From: Bog-473 sp963787485
Lineage (GTDB): Bacteria; Actinomycetota; Acidimicrobiia; Acidimicrobiales; RAAP-2
Length of the DNA: 64,000 bases
Reading direction: 5' to 3'
NCBI GenBank assembly: GCA_963787485.1
Contig: CAWBDF010000007.1
Coordinates: forward strand, 310,001 to 374,000
Part shown: positions 17,904 to 26,420 of the stretch, piece after piece
Layout of the letters: every line of letters starts with the position of its first letter
How positions within the stretch are numbered: position 1 is the stretch's first letter
The notes under the pieces: generated by a model
Databases searched by the model: none
What the model saw: only the letters and a program-made list of their open reading frames with translations
Told to the model about the DNA's origin: nothing
Translations under genes and position numbers: made by a program

Positions 17904-18999
17904 GTGACGGAGCGAGACCTCAATGCAATCGTGGTGGGGAGCAACGGCGGCGCGTTGTTGCACATCCCGGCCCTCCGTGGCGCCGGACTGAACGTCGGGG
18001 CGATGGTCGGGCGCGATCCGACCAAGACGGCGCGCCGGGCAGCGCTGCTCGGAGTACCGCTCTCCTTCACCTCCCTGACCGAGGCGTTGACATTCGCCCG
18101 ACGTCGACGTCGTCGTCGTGGCCACACCGCCGCAGAGTCACGGACCGCTCGTGCAGGAGGCCCTGGCGGCGGGCAAGCACGTGGTGTGCGAGAAGCCCTT
18201 CGCCATGGACGTGTCCGAAGCCCGTGAGATGCTCGCCGCGGCGCAGCAGGCGCGAGTCGTCCACGTCCTGGGCACCGAGTTCCGCTTCGACGGCCCGCAG
18301 GCACTTCTCAACCGTGCGGTTCGGGACGGTGCCGTGGGCAGACCACGCCTTGCCGTCGAGCTCCTTCAGGTGCCGACGCTGGCCGATCGCGACGCCCGAG
18401 CCCCGCAGTGGTTCGACGACGCCGAGGCGGGCGGAGGCTGGTTCGGTGGAAGCGCTCCGCACATCCTCGATCGGGTGCGATCGATGTTGGGCGAGTTCAC
18501 CACGGTGAATGCGTCCCTTCAGCGCCTGGGGCCGCGCCCCGGGGTGACAGCCGACGACACCTACACGATCACCTTCACGCTGGACTCGGGCGTCGAGGGG
18601 GTGATCCACAGCTCCGCGGCCGTGGCGGGGCCATCGATGGTGGCCACGAAGGTCACCGGCACCGAGGGAACTGCATGGATCGACTTCGCCACCCGGTCGG
18701 TGTGCGTCGACGACGGCCGGGCTAGCCGGCAGATCCCGGTGCCCGAGGACCTCGTGGACGTGCCCGGCGTCCCTCCCCCACCCGAACTCCTCACGACTCC
18801 GTACGAGATGTGGCACTCCACCGGGAACGAGGTGGTCCCGTACGTCCGGTTGTACCGGAGCATGCGCGACCGTATCCTCGGCGCACCCTCCGCTCCCGAT
18901 CCTGTTCTCCCCACGTTCGAGGACGGGCTTTGTCTGCAGATCCTCATGGACGCAATCCGGCTTTCCGCCATCGAGGGCCGGAGAGTGACGGTCGGCTGA
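17904..18999 (+). CDS. Gfo/Idh/MocA family oxidoreductase, frameshifted
   Basis: Starts at GTG 17904, right after the previous stop, with an N-terminal Rossmann fold (A-I-V-V-G-S-N-G-G-A, V-G-R-D-P). Near 18100, in the string T-F-A-[c]-P/D-V-D-V-V-V-V-A-T-P-P, coding moves to the +1 frame and continues through C-E-K-P-F-A (the family's cofactor/catalytic Lys motif), H-V-L-G-T-E-F-R-F and a beta-sheet domain to 18999. Removing one base restores a protein of about 364 residues. The family oxidises sugars, inositols and related polyols with NAD(P). The break may be a sequence error. Confidence 0.82.
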
Positions 19000-19075
19000 A
19001 CGACCAGCCGAATCTCAGGCCCGAGCGGCCGAGGCGCGCTCAGCGCATGCTGACCGGCTCGAGCGCCGAGGATGG

Positions 19076-19198
19076 TCATCGACCGGGAATCGAGAGGGTG
19101 TTCGGAAAGACCACTTCGGCCGCGATGCTCTGGTCGTCCATGTGCTCGAGTCGCTTGTCGCCCGTGGAACTCCTTTTCGAGGTAGCCAGCGACGACAT
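19076..19198 (-). pseudogene. Short amidohydrolase remnant
   Basis: A 40-codon frame that includes D-K-R-L-E-H-M-D-D-Q-S-I-A-A-E-V-V-F-P-N-T. This is a stretch typical of amidohydrolase_2 proteins between the first and second metal sites. Both the HxH-type start and the C-terminal half are missing, and I find no continuation in the other frames nearby. It fills part of the 300-base gap between 18999 and 19298; the remainder of that gap shows nothing I can identify. Confidence 0.5.
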
Positions 19199-19297
19199 GA
19201 CAGCGTCAGGCCGGACGGTCACCCCCTATCCGACAACGGTCAACGGCCAGGCCTCGGCGCCCGGCCAGCACGGCGAATCAACCGTGCGCGGCTGGGG

Positions 19298-19897
19298 TCA
19301 GCCCGCCTCGCGCCCCCCCGGGACGGCGAACGGGTCGGCACCGACCTCCTCCCAGAAACGTGCCCAGGTGGCGAAGGCCTCGGGCAGCTGGGCATGGTGA
19401 CGACGCTCGGGAGGCATGGGGTCGGCACCGTGTGTCGGGCGCTCGAGCCAGTCCGCCATGTACCACCGATGGTAGTTCCGACGCTCAAAGCACCACTCCT
19501 TCCCGCTGGGGCCCTCGACTCGCCGGTACGTGTCCCAGTACTGCAACATGCCCTGGTCCCAACCCCCCGTCAGGCGAGGCACCACTTCGTCGTGGCAATA
19601 GACGATCCCGTGCGCAGCGTCGGGTCCGTCGAAATCGAGGATGTGGTTCCCTACGAGGTGCACGCTGTCGGCGAGCCGTCCCAAGGTGTCCACGAACCAT
19701 CCACGCAGGGCGTCTCGCCCGAAGCTGTCGCGCCTGACCCGCACATCTGGGATGAACAGCTCGACAAACGCGTCTGCATCGCGCGAATCGACGGCCAGGG
19801 CGTAGCGCACCGGGAGCTGCTGGATTTCGGCGAGCGATTCGAGGCGGTCCAATCGGTCCTCGGCGGTCTGCGGGCTCCAGGTTCCAAGTCGTGACAT
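19298..19897 (-). CDS. SnoaL/NTF2-like protein
   Basis: A 199-residue NTF2-fold protein. L-A-E-I-Q-Q-L-P-V-R-Y-A is the first helix, R-D-A-D-A-F-V-E-L-F follows, and H-L-V-G-N-H-I-L-D-F-D gives a conserved core strand. The C-terminal extension is rich in Trp and charged residues (R-N-Y-H-R-W-Y-M-A-D-W). The ATG at 19897 is the first start that begins with a recognisable domain; longer frames overlap the divergent nitroreductase promoter. It may be an uncharacterised isomerase, dehydratase or dioxygenase-beta-like subunit. It is divergent from the gene at 20038. Confidence 0.75.
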   Translation of the reverse strand: MSRLGTWSPQTAEDRLDRLESLAEIQQLPVRYALAVDSRDADAFVELFIPDVRVRRDSFGRDALRGWFVDTLGRLADSVHLVGNHILDFDGPDAAHGIVYCHDEVVPRLTGGWDQGMLQYWDTYRRVEGPSGKEWCFERRNYHRWYMADWLERPTHGADPMPPERRHHAQLPEAFATWARFWEEVGADPFAVPGGREAG

Positions 19898-20037
19898 GGC
19901 TGCGAGCGTAACGTTGGCAGGGCCCTCGACGGGAGCGCTGGGCCCCCGGGAGCTCGAGCCGCTACCATCCCCGCAGCCCGGGCGATGGCCGAGCCGCACA
20001 GCCGAAGGCCCCCCAGCTCCGCCGAGAGGACCGACCA

Positions 20038-20682
20038 ATGGACATCGACTACCTTCTGACGGCCACGCGATCCGTGCGCCGGCTGCTCGACCTCGACGCG
20101 CCGGTCGATGTCGACGAGATCCGAGAATGCCTGCGTATCGCCTGCCAGGCCGCCAACGGCACGAACATGCAAACGTGGCGGTGGGTGGTCGTCAGCGACC
20201 CAGAGCTTCGCCGTCGGATCGGAGGGCTGTACAAGGACTCCTACCTCGAGCAAACGGGTCGCACCGAGACTCGCCAGAGCCCGTTCCGCCCGACGCCCTT
20301 CGGGCGAATCATGGCATCGAGCGAATGGCTCGTGGACCATCTCGCCGACGTCCCCCTGCACGTGATCCCCTGCTACGAGCCGTACCTCGGAGACTCCGGG
20401 GCGAGCTCGTTCTCGACGGCAACGATTTACGGATCGATCTTCCCAGCGGTCTGGAACTTCCAGCTCGCGCTGCACTCCCGGGGCTACGGCACATGCATCA
20501 CGACGCTGCACCTGCAACGCGAGAAGGAGGTGGCCGCGCTGCTCGAGATCCCCGAGACCTATGTGCAGGGATGCCTACTGCCCGTGGGGCGGCTCCGCCC
20601 CGGGCAAACCTTCACACCGGCTCCCCGGCGGCCGGTCGAGGAGGTTGCGGTGCTGGACCGCTTCGACGGCCGGCCGCTCTGA
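20038..20682 (+). CDS. Nitroreductase family protein
   Basis: A 214-residue FMN enzyme: T-R-S-V-R-R near the N-terminus binds FMN phosphate, Q-A-A-N-G-T-N-M-Q-T-W-R-W follows, and G-C-L-L-P-V-G closes the fold. These enzymes reduce nitro groups, quinones or enones with NAD(P)H, or cleave rings as in BluB. The ATG at 20038 follows GAGAGGA. About 30 bases separate it from the NTF2-like gene at 20712, which has its own AAGGAGG, so the two form a small operon. Confidence 0.88.
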   Translation: MDIDYLLTATRSVRRLLDLDAPVDVDEIRECLRIACQAANGTNMQTWRWVVVSDPELRRRIGGLYKDSYLEQTGRTETRQSPFRPTPFGRIMASSEWLVDHLADVPLHVIPCYEPYLGDSGASSFSTATIYGSIFPAVWNFQLALHSRGYGTCITTLHLQREKEVAALLEIPETYVQGCLLPVGRLRPGQTFTPAPRRPVEEVAVLDRFDGRPL

Positions 20683-20711
20683 GCGTCGAGATCACCGACC
20701 AAGGAGGACCC

Positions 20712-21263
20712 ATGCACGACCAGCGTGCGCCGGCCGAGGCGCTTCAGGCTCTCGTGGATCGTTCTGAGATCCTCGACTGCCTGCATCGATATGCCCGCGG
20801 GATGGACCGTCACGACCGCGAGATGGTGCGTTCGGCGTACCACGACGGCGCGATCGACGTGCACGGATCGCAGGCGTTCATGGTCGAGGACTTCATCGAC
20901 TGGGCCCTGGCCTACCATGAACCACAACTGCACCACCAGCACTTCATCACCAACGTCACGATCGACCTCGACGGCGAAACGGCGCACTCCGAGTGCTACT
21001 ACCTGTTCGTGGCCCGCTACCCCGACCGCGACACGCCACTGACGGTTGCTGGTGGACGCTACGTGGATCGATTCGATCGGAAGAGTGGGCGGTGGGCGAT
21101 CTCGGCGCGTGTGTGCACCGCGGAGTGGCGGACCTCGTCGGTCTCGAAGTTACCCGACCGCGGCACGCCACACATCGTTCCCGAGGTCTTCGTCACTCAC
21201 GACCCGGGGGACGTGTCCTACGTACGGCCACTCCGGGTCGAGCTCGCGCCCAGCGACGAGTAA
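20712..21263 (+). CDS. SnoaL/NTF2-like protein
   Basis: A 183-residue NTF2-fold protein with the sequence pattern of ring-hydroxylating-dioxygenase small subunits and SnoaL-like isomerases: E-I-L-D-C-L-H-R-Y-A-R-G-M-D-R-H-D, then H-H-Q-H-F-I-T-N-V, and R-Y-V-D-R-F-D-R-K-S-G-R-W. It resembles the protein at 61963 in layout (Y-R-Y-C-Y-A-M-D-R). The ATG at 20712 follows AAGGAGG at 20701-20707. Linked to the nitroreductase; no Rieske-type large subunit is nearby. Confidence 0.82.
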   Translation: MHDQRAPAEALQALVDRSEILDCLHRYARGMDRHDREMVRSAYHDGAIDVHGSQAFMVEDFIDWALAYHEPQLHHQHFITNVTIDLDGETAHSECYYLFVARYPDRDTPLTVAGGRYVDRFDRKSGRWAISARVCTAEWRTSSVSKLPDRGTPHIVPEVFVTHDPGDVSYVRPLRVELAPSDE

Positions 21264-21334
21264 CTGCGTCGGCCCTGCCGGGATCCCCGGTGACGGCCGT
21301 CGACCCGATCCATTCCTCGGAGAGTCGAGCAGCT

Positions 21335-22183
21335 CTAGCGGGGCTCCATGTGGAGGAGCTGGGCCAGGCGTCGGACGTTGCGCATCCTGGAGTCGAGCTC
21401 TGCCGTATCGAGCGCGATGACGACGTGTTGGACGCCGGCCGCTTCGTAGGCCTCCTGTTCCGCCAAGATCTCGTCCTCGTCTCGCCGGCCGAGATCCCAT
21501 TCCCAGGTGTACACGGAGAAGGTGAAGGACTCCTCGGGACGCTGACGCCGGATCCGAGCGACCCGGTCGACGACGTTCTCGACCGTGATGTCCTGGACGG
21601 CGTGGCCGTGGTAGCCGTCGCCGAGCTCCACGGCACGCCGGTAGGCGCGCTCGCTCGTCCCGGCGATCCAGAGGGGAATCGGGTGCGCCGGCTTCGGGGC
21701 AATCTTGACGGGCGGCAGTTGGTAGTGCGCCGTGGCGATGGGGACGTAATCCTGTGACCACGCCGTGCGGATGATGTGGATGATCTCTTCGGCCCGGGCC
21801 CCGCGGTCGGAAAAATCGCTGCTCAAGGCGTCGAACTCGGGCTTCGACCACCCCACGCCGAGCGATGCCAGCACACGCCCGTTGCTCAGCGTGTCGAGGC
21901 TCGCCAGCGCGTTGGCCAGCCAGAGCGGCTCGTAGTACGGCGCGACCACCTGAATGCCGAGCCCGATGTCGCGGGTGAGGGCCGCAGCCGTGGCGATCGT
22001 CATGAACGGATCGAACATGTACGGCGAGATGTGGGATTCCTGCCCCAACGGCGAGGTGATGTGGTCGTTGACCCAGAGGTGTGAATACCCCAGCTCCTCG
22101 GCCAGAAGGGCGATCTCCCGAATGGCATCAGGGCTGGCTGCCCTCCCGCCCTGCGGGAGCGCCATCGCGTAGTCGATTGCCAT
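21335..22183 (-). CDS. Luciferase-like (LLM) flavin/F420-dependent oxidoreductase
   Basis: A 282-residue LLM-fold enzyme: L-G-Y-S-H-L-W-V-N-D-H near residue 40, L-D-T-L-S-N-G-R, L-G-V-G-W-S-K-P-E-F, and I-P-L-W-I-A-G-T-S. The ATG at 22183 was chosen because AGGAGG lies six bases upstream; another ATG two codons earlier sits almost on that ribosome binding site. The N-V-R-R-L-A-Q-L-L-H ending is complete. Substrate and cofactor (FMN or F420) are not determinable here. It is co-directional with the SDR upstream at 23041. Confidence 0.88.
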   Translation of the reverse strand: MAIDYAMALPQGGRAASPDAIREIALLAEELGYSHLWVNDHITSPLGQESHISPYMFDPFMTIATAAALTRDIGLGIQVVAPYYEPLWLANALASLDTLSNGRVLASLGVGWSKPEFDALSSDFSDRGARAEEIIHIIRTAWSQDYVPIATAHYQLPPVKIAPKPAHPIPLWIAGTSERAYRRAVELGDGYHGHAVQDITVENVVDRVARIRRQRPEESFTFSVYTWEWDLGRRDEDEILAEQEAYEAAGVQHVVIALDTAELDSRMRNVRRLAQLLHMEPR

Positions 22184-22255
22184 CACCATCCTCCTCGAAC
22201 GTCGGTGTGGAGCCACCGACGACTGATCGTCACCGGAGCGTCCACCGCGAAGACC

Positions 22256-23041
22256 TCATGACACGTGATACCCGCCGTCGATGACGAACTCGTCACCGGT
22301 GTGCCACGTCGATCCATCGCACGCGAGATAGACCGCCAGCGCGCCCAGCTCGTCCGTCGATGCCCACCGGCGCAACGGTATCCGCCGTCGGATCTGCTCG
22401 GCCAGCGCCGGATTCTCGTTGATGCCGGTCATCAGAGCGCTGTCGACCCACGCCGGCGAGATGGTGTTGGCGCGCACCTGGTGCCGACCGAGCTCCACCG
22501 CCAGGCCGCGCATGAGCGTGATGACCGCAGCCTTCGCCGACGCGTACGCATGGTTGCTGCGAGGTGAGCCGTAGTGGGCGGAGACGCTTGACGTGGCCAC
22601 GAGGCTCCCGCCGGTGCCCTGTGCAACGAGGATTTTGGCCGCCTCCCGCATGGTGAGATACACACTGTCGAGGACGAGTGCGGTGGTCGTCCGCCACTCC
22701 TCGGTGGTGGATTCGACGAAGCTCGGTGACCCCGGGCCCAGACCGGCCGCGTTGGCGAAGCACGCGTCGATGTGGCCAAAACGTCCGGCCGTCTCAGCCA
22801 TGGCCTTCACCACGGCGGCTTCGTCGGTGACGTCGACCTCCAGGCTCGTGGCGGTGATGCCGCGGTCGGAGAGGGCAGAGAGCGCGGTGTGGTTCCGGTC
22901 GCTCGATCGGCCCCAGATGGAGACGGCCGCCCCGGCATCTCCGAGTGCCCGGGCGAACCCGAGCCCGATTCCCGTGTTCCCTCCGGTCACGACGACGACC
23001 TTTCCCCTGAGGTCCCAGCCATGTGCTGGCCACGAAGTCAC
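22256..23041 (-). CDS. SDR family oxidoreductase
   Basis: A 261-residue SDR with T-G-G-N-T-G-I-G, A-N-A-A-G (a variant of NNAG), a Ser in S-S-V-S-A-H-Y-G and Y-A-S-A-K as the catalytic Tyr/Lys, and F-V-I-D-G-G-Y-H near the end. The GTG at 23041 follows GAGGAGCGG; an ATG at 23092 is possible but lacks a ribosome binding site and sits close to the divergent dioxygenase start. The product may act on a sterol or hydroxyacyl substrate like the other SDRs here, but nothing fixes this. Confidence 0.88.
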   Translation of the reverse strand: MTSWPAHGWDLRGKVVVVTGGNTGIGLGFARALGDAGAAVSIWGRSSDRNHTALSALSDRGITATSLEVDVTDEAAVVKAMAETAGRFGHIDACFANAAGLGPGSPSFVESTTEEWRTTTALVLDSVYLTMREAAKILVAQGTGGSLVATSSVSAHYGSPRSNHAYASAKAAVITLMRGLAVELGRHQVRANTISPAWVDSALMTGINENPALAEQIRRRIPLRRWASTDELGALAVYLACDGSTWHTGDEFVIDGGYHVS

Positions 23042-23105
23042 GTTCCGCTCCTCACCCACCTGTCGTCGAAACAGCGTGGCTCCCGTCGACATTAGTGTTC
23101 GATCT

Positions 23106-23933
23106 GTGGATGAGCCGAGCTGGGACAGCTACCGAGCAAGGGGTTCGGTCGTCGTCCGATCCCTCTTCGACGCCTCGTGGATGGAGCTCTTGCGAAAGGT
23201 GGCCGACGAGATCCTCGACTCGGCCGTCAACGCGACGGAGCGGCTGTCAGGCGCCGCCGAATCGAGAGCACGGTCGAGCGACGGGATGTGGCGCCGCAAC
23301 GAACCGTTCGCGCGCTTCTTGAGCGAGTCGCCGATGGCGGACGCGGCTGGCGCAGCCATGGGCTCGGAATCCGTCGTGCTCTACGAGGACCTGTTCCTCT
23401 ACAACGAGCCGGCCCAGGAGGGTGCGCCCTGGCATCGAGACGCCCCGCACTGGCCCGTGACCGGCCAGGAATTGTGCAGTGTGTGGTGCAGCCTGGAACC
23501 GGTCGAGCTCGACACCGGCGCGCTCCAATTCATCGCGGGTTCGCACCAAGACGGCGATGACGTGGTCGCCGGCGAGAGCCTGACCATGACGCTCGAACAG
23601 ACGCGTGAACCTCGGGAGATATTCGGATTCGCGACGGAGCCCGGCGACGCGGTCGTGTTCCACCCGCGCATCCTGCACGCGGCGCTTGGCGCCGCCCCCG
23701 ACCGCCCCCGAAGGACCTTCACGATCCGCGTCGCGGGTGACGACGTGCGCTGGCGACCCAGGTCGGCCTTCTACCACCCCTGGATGCGCGACCTGGGGTT
23801 CACCCGCGGGGACACGCTCGACCACCCTTGGTTCCCGGTGTTGCGTGCCGCCGGACCGCGCCGACGGCTCGGGTACCCGGACCGATCCAGGACCGACCCC
23901 GCCCGACGCGGGTCACCCGGAGAGACTTCGTGA
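23106..23933 (+). CDS. Phytanoyl-CoA dioxygenase (PhyH) family protein
   Basis: A 275-residue Fe(II)/2-oxoglutarate oxygenase. The metal triad is visible as H-R-D in A-P-W-H-R-D-A-P and a distal His in H-P-R-I-L-H-A-A, with an Arg (R-R-T-F-T-I-R) to bind 2-oxoglutarate. G-A-L-Q-F-I-A-G-S-H-Q is typical of PhyH. It probably hydroxylates a lipid, acyl-CoA or small metabolite. The GTG at 23106 is the first in-frame start, 64 bases from the divergent SDR. Its stop overlaps the GTG of the reductase that follows, giving translational coupling. Confidence 0.85.
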   Translation: MDEPSWDSYRARGSVVVRSLFDASWMELLRKVADEILDSAVNATERLSGAAESRARSSDGMWRRNEPFARFLSESPMADAAGAAMGSESVVLYEDLFLYNEPAQEGAPWHRDAPHWPVTGQELCSVWCSLEPVELDTGALQFIAGSHQDGDDVVAGESLTMTLEQTREPREIFGFATEPGDAVVFHPRILHAALGAAPDRPRRTFTIRVAGDDVRWRPRSAFYHPWMRDLGFTRGDTLDHPWFPVLRAAGPRRRLGYPDRSRTDPARRGSPGETS

Positions 23934-24646
23934 CGAACTCCTCGGGGCTCTTCGGGTCGTCGGCGAACGAAGTCCGAGCGATCTCACGGGTTCGTGTCCA
24001 CAATTTCTCAGTGTCCCTCGATGGCTTCGGCACGGGTGAAGGGCAAAGCCTGGAGGCGCCGTTCGGTCACGCGGGTACCAGGCTCCAAGAGTGGTTCTTC
24101 GCGACTCACACGTTTCACGACATGCACGGCGAGCCCGGCGGCACCCATGGTGTCGACGAGTCGTTCGCCAGCCAATGGGGTCCCGGCATCGGTGCCGAGA
24201 TCATGGGAAGGAACAAGTTCGGACCTCAGCGAGGCCCGTGGACGAGCAACGAGTGGAAGGGATGGTGGGGTGACGACCCGGTCTTTCACACGCCAGTGTT
24301 CGTACTCACCCACCACCCGAGGCCCTCCGTAGAGATGAAGGGTGGGACAACCTTCCACTTCATGGACGCCAGCCCGGCCGAGGCCTTGGCCGCGGCACGG
24401 GAGGCCGCGGACGGACGCGACGTCCGCATCGGCGGAGGACCGTCGGCCCTGCGCGAGTTCCTTGCCGCCGATCTCATCGACCACCTGCACGTCGCGATCG
24501 TGCCCATCACCCTCGGCCGCGGCGAACGGCTCTGGAGCGGACAGGAGGAGCTCGAAGATCGCTTCGAGGTCGAGGCGGTCAGCTCTCCGAGTGGCGTCAC
24601 ACACCTGACCTTCACCCGTCGCGATCGTTCGAACCCGCCCACCTGA
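23930..24646 (+). CDS. Dihydrofolate reductase / RibD C-terminal domain family protein
   Basis: A 238-residue protein of the RibD_C superfamily: V-H-N-F-S-V-S-L-D-G-F-G at the N-terminus, E-I-M-G-R-N-K-F, P-V-F-V-L-T-H-H-P-R, G-G-G-P-S-A-L-R-E-F, and H-L-H-V-A-I-V-P. These enzymes use NADPH to reduce pterin- or deaminoriboflavin-like substrates; many in actinobacteria are uncharacterised. The GTG at 23930 overlaps the preceding TGA (GTGA), so it is coupled to the PhyH protein; this leaves about 20 residues before the conserved core, and no ordinary start lies closer. Confidence 0.85.
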   Translation: MTNSSGLFGSSANEVRAISRVRVHNFSVSLDGFGTGEGQSLEAPFGHAGTRLQEWFFATHTFHDMHGEPGGTHGVDESFASQWGPGIGAEIMGRNKFGPQRGPWTSNEWKGWWGDDPVFHTPVFVLTHHPRPSVEMKGGTTFHFMDASPAEALAAAREAADGRDVRIGGGPSALREFLAADLIDHLHVAIVPITLGRGERLWSGQEELEDRFEVEAVSSPSGVTHLTFTRRDRSNPPT

Positions 24647-24704
24647 GTGGGCGCACCCGTTCCTCTGATCCGGTCGTCTCCACCCCTCGCGAGGCCGAGA
24701 CGTT

Positions 24705-25127
24705 TCAGCCCGGCGGCCTACCGTCGAGGTCGACCTCCCACAGCACCTCACCGACTTCCTCGGTGACGGCTGTCGGAACCGCCCTCACCCGCGTTCCCTG
24801 GTGCACCTCTGCATCTGGGACGAGCCGGCCGGGAATGAGAATGTCGGCTTGTTCGTCGAGCCGAACCAGCACGATGGTGAACGGGACCAACGGCTTGAGG
24901 CTGGGAAAGAAAGCTCGATGAGGACGTACCCAGCTGTGCACCTCACCGGTGCCCCGCACCGGCCGGAACTCGAGGTTCTCCCCGTGGCACTTCGAGCAGA
25001 TCGACCGCGGAGGCCAGGTCCACGCTCCGCAATCGAGGCACTGCTGGACCTCGAACCGGCCGTGCGCGAGAGCGGCCCAGTACGGCTCCGAATCACGGCT
25101 TGGAATCGGAATCGTCGGGTCGGCCAT
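24705..25127 (-). CDS. DUF35 / OB-fold zinc-ribbon protein (ChsH2-type aldolase partner)
   Basis: A 140-residue protein with an N-terminal rubredoxin-like zinc ribbon, C-L-D-C...C-S-K-C, followed by an OB-fold (G-E-V-H-S-W, P-F-T-I-V-L-V-R-L-D). This is the DUF35 architecture that partners thiolase-fold lipid-transfer proteins; with Ltp2 it forms the aldolase cleaving steroid side-chain CoA esters. Two adjacent ATGs (25130, 25127) follow GGAGG; 25127 has the better spacing. It overlaps the thiolase-like stop by three bases (ATGATGG), so the two subunits are coupled. Confidence 0.9.
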   Translation of the reverse strand: MADPTIPIPSRDSEPYWAALAHGRFEVQQCLDCGAWTWPPRSICSKCHGENLEFRPVRGTGEVHSWVRPHRAFFPSLKPLVPFTIVLVRLDEQADILIPGRLVPDAEVHQGTRVRAVPTAVTEEVGEVLWEVDLDGRPPG

Positions 25128-26299
25128 CATGCTCCCTCCAAGACCAGCGCGGTCGAGTACGCACTGATGTACCCCAGCTGGCCCGCCACGAGCGCAAGGT
25201 CGTGCCGATCCACCTGTCGCCCAGCAGCTTCGCCCCGGATCTGCTCGACCGCCTCGTACACGTGGTTGAAACCGTGCAGGTAGCCCTCTGAGAGAAGGCC
25301 CCCGTGGGTATTGATGGGCAACGACCCGCCGTGTCGATCGAAACGGCCGTCCCGAAGCATGTCGGGCACTCCACCGTCCTCCGCAAAGCCGTAGCCCTCG
25401 ATCTGTGCGAGCAGAGTGTATGTGAAGCAGTCGTAGAGCTCGGCGAAGTCGACATCGGAGGGACCGATGCCCGCCGCACCGTAGAGGCGCTTGGCGATCG
25501 GCTTCGCCGGAGACACCGAGAGGTCGGTGACGCCATTGTTGTAGAGACTGACCCCCGTGCCCCACGCCGCACCTCGCAGCATGACCGGACGATGAGGAGA
25601 GTCCTTTGCCCGGTCGGCACCCACGATGGCGATGGCCACTGCGCCATCGGTCTCGAGGCAGCAGTCCAGCACGTGGAACGGCTCGGTGATCCACGGACTC
25701 GCGAGGTAGTCGTCCATCGTGATCGGTGTCCGCATCATGGCACGCTCATTGTCGAGCGCATTGGTCCGGCAAAGGATCGCCAGGCGGCCGAAGTCCTCCG
25801 ACGTCGTCCCGTAACGCTCCATGTGAGCCCGTCCCGCCATGGCCATTTCCTGGGCCGGCACGATGTATGCGGTCGACATCTTGTACTGCACGTCCCAGGG
25901 CTGTTTGGCGCCAGCACTCGATGCGTTCATTCGCTGCTCGGACCGCCCGTTGAGCGCTCGGTAACAGACGACACAATCCGCGACGCCGGCGCTGACGGCC
26001 AGGGCCGCGCTCCCGATGATCGACATCGACACGCTGCCACCCAAATACTGGTCGACGAAATAATTCATACTCTGCATGCCCAAGCCCTGAGCGAGGACGT
26101 TCGGTGGCACCGAGTCGCCCGGTCCGAACGTCGCCAGTCCGTCGACGTCGCTCAGCTCGAGCCCAGCGTCGGCGACCGCGGCTTTGACCGCTCTGGCCGC
26201 CAATCCGAAGGTGCTCATCCCTGAGTCCTTGGAGAACTCCGTGCAACCGATTCCGGCAATGGCCGCTTTCGATCGTGGGAACTTCGACGTATCGCTCAC
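25127..26299 (-). CDS. Thiolase-fold lipid-transfer protein, Ltp2-like aldolase candidate
   Basis: A 390-residue thiolase-superfamily protein. At the position of the usual nucleophilic Cys there is G-G-S-V-S (about residue 87), so it cannot act as a normal thiolase. Y-D-C-F-T-Y (Tyr289, Tyr294), N-T-H-G-G (His332) and S-E-G-Y (Tyr340) match the style of Ltp2-type retro-aldolases, which use Tyr instead of Cys. The DUF35 protein directly downstream strengthens this. Predicted role: split a tertiary beta-hydroxyacyl-CoA into a ketone and acetyl- or propionyl-CoA. The GTG at 26299 follows GAGGGAG. Confidence 0.85.
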   Translation of the reverse strand: MSDTSKFPRSKAAIAGIGCTEFSKDSGMSTFGLAARAVKAAVADAGLELSDVDGLATFGPGDSVPPNVLAQGLGMQSMNYFVDQYLGGSVSMSIIGSAALAVSAGVADCVVCYRALNGRSEQRMNASSAGAKQPWDVQYKMSTAYIVPAQEMAMAGRAHMERYGTTSEDFGRLAILCRTNALDNERAMMRTPITMDDYLASPWITEPFHVLDCCLETDGAVAIAIVGADRAKDSPHRPVMLRGAAWGTGVSLYNNGVTDLSVSPAKPIAKRLYGAAGIGPSDVDFAELYDCFTYTLLAQIEGYGFAEDGGVPDMLRDGRFDRHGGSLPINTHGGLLSEGYLHGFNHVYEAVEQIRGEAAGRQVDRHDLALVAGQLGYISAYSTALVLEGA

Positions 26300-26420
26300 C
26301 GTGTGCTACTCCCTCTTCCCGATATGGCGATCGTACCGCCCGGCGAGCGCCCGCTGCCCGTCCGGGCACCGTCGGTCATCTGAAGGCTGGAATTTCCCTC
26401 TCTGGTCTCTGGTAGCGAGC

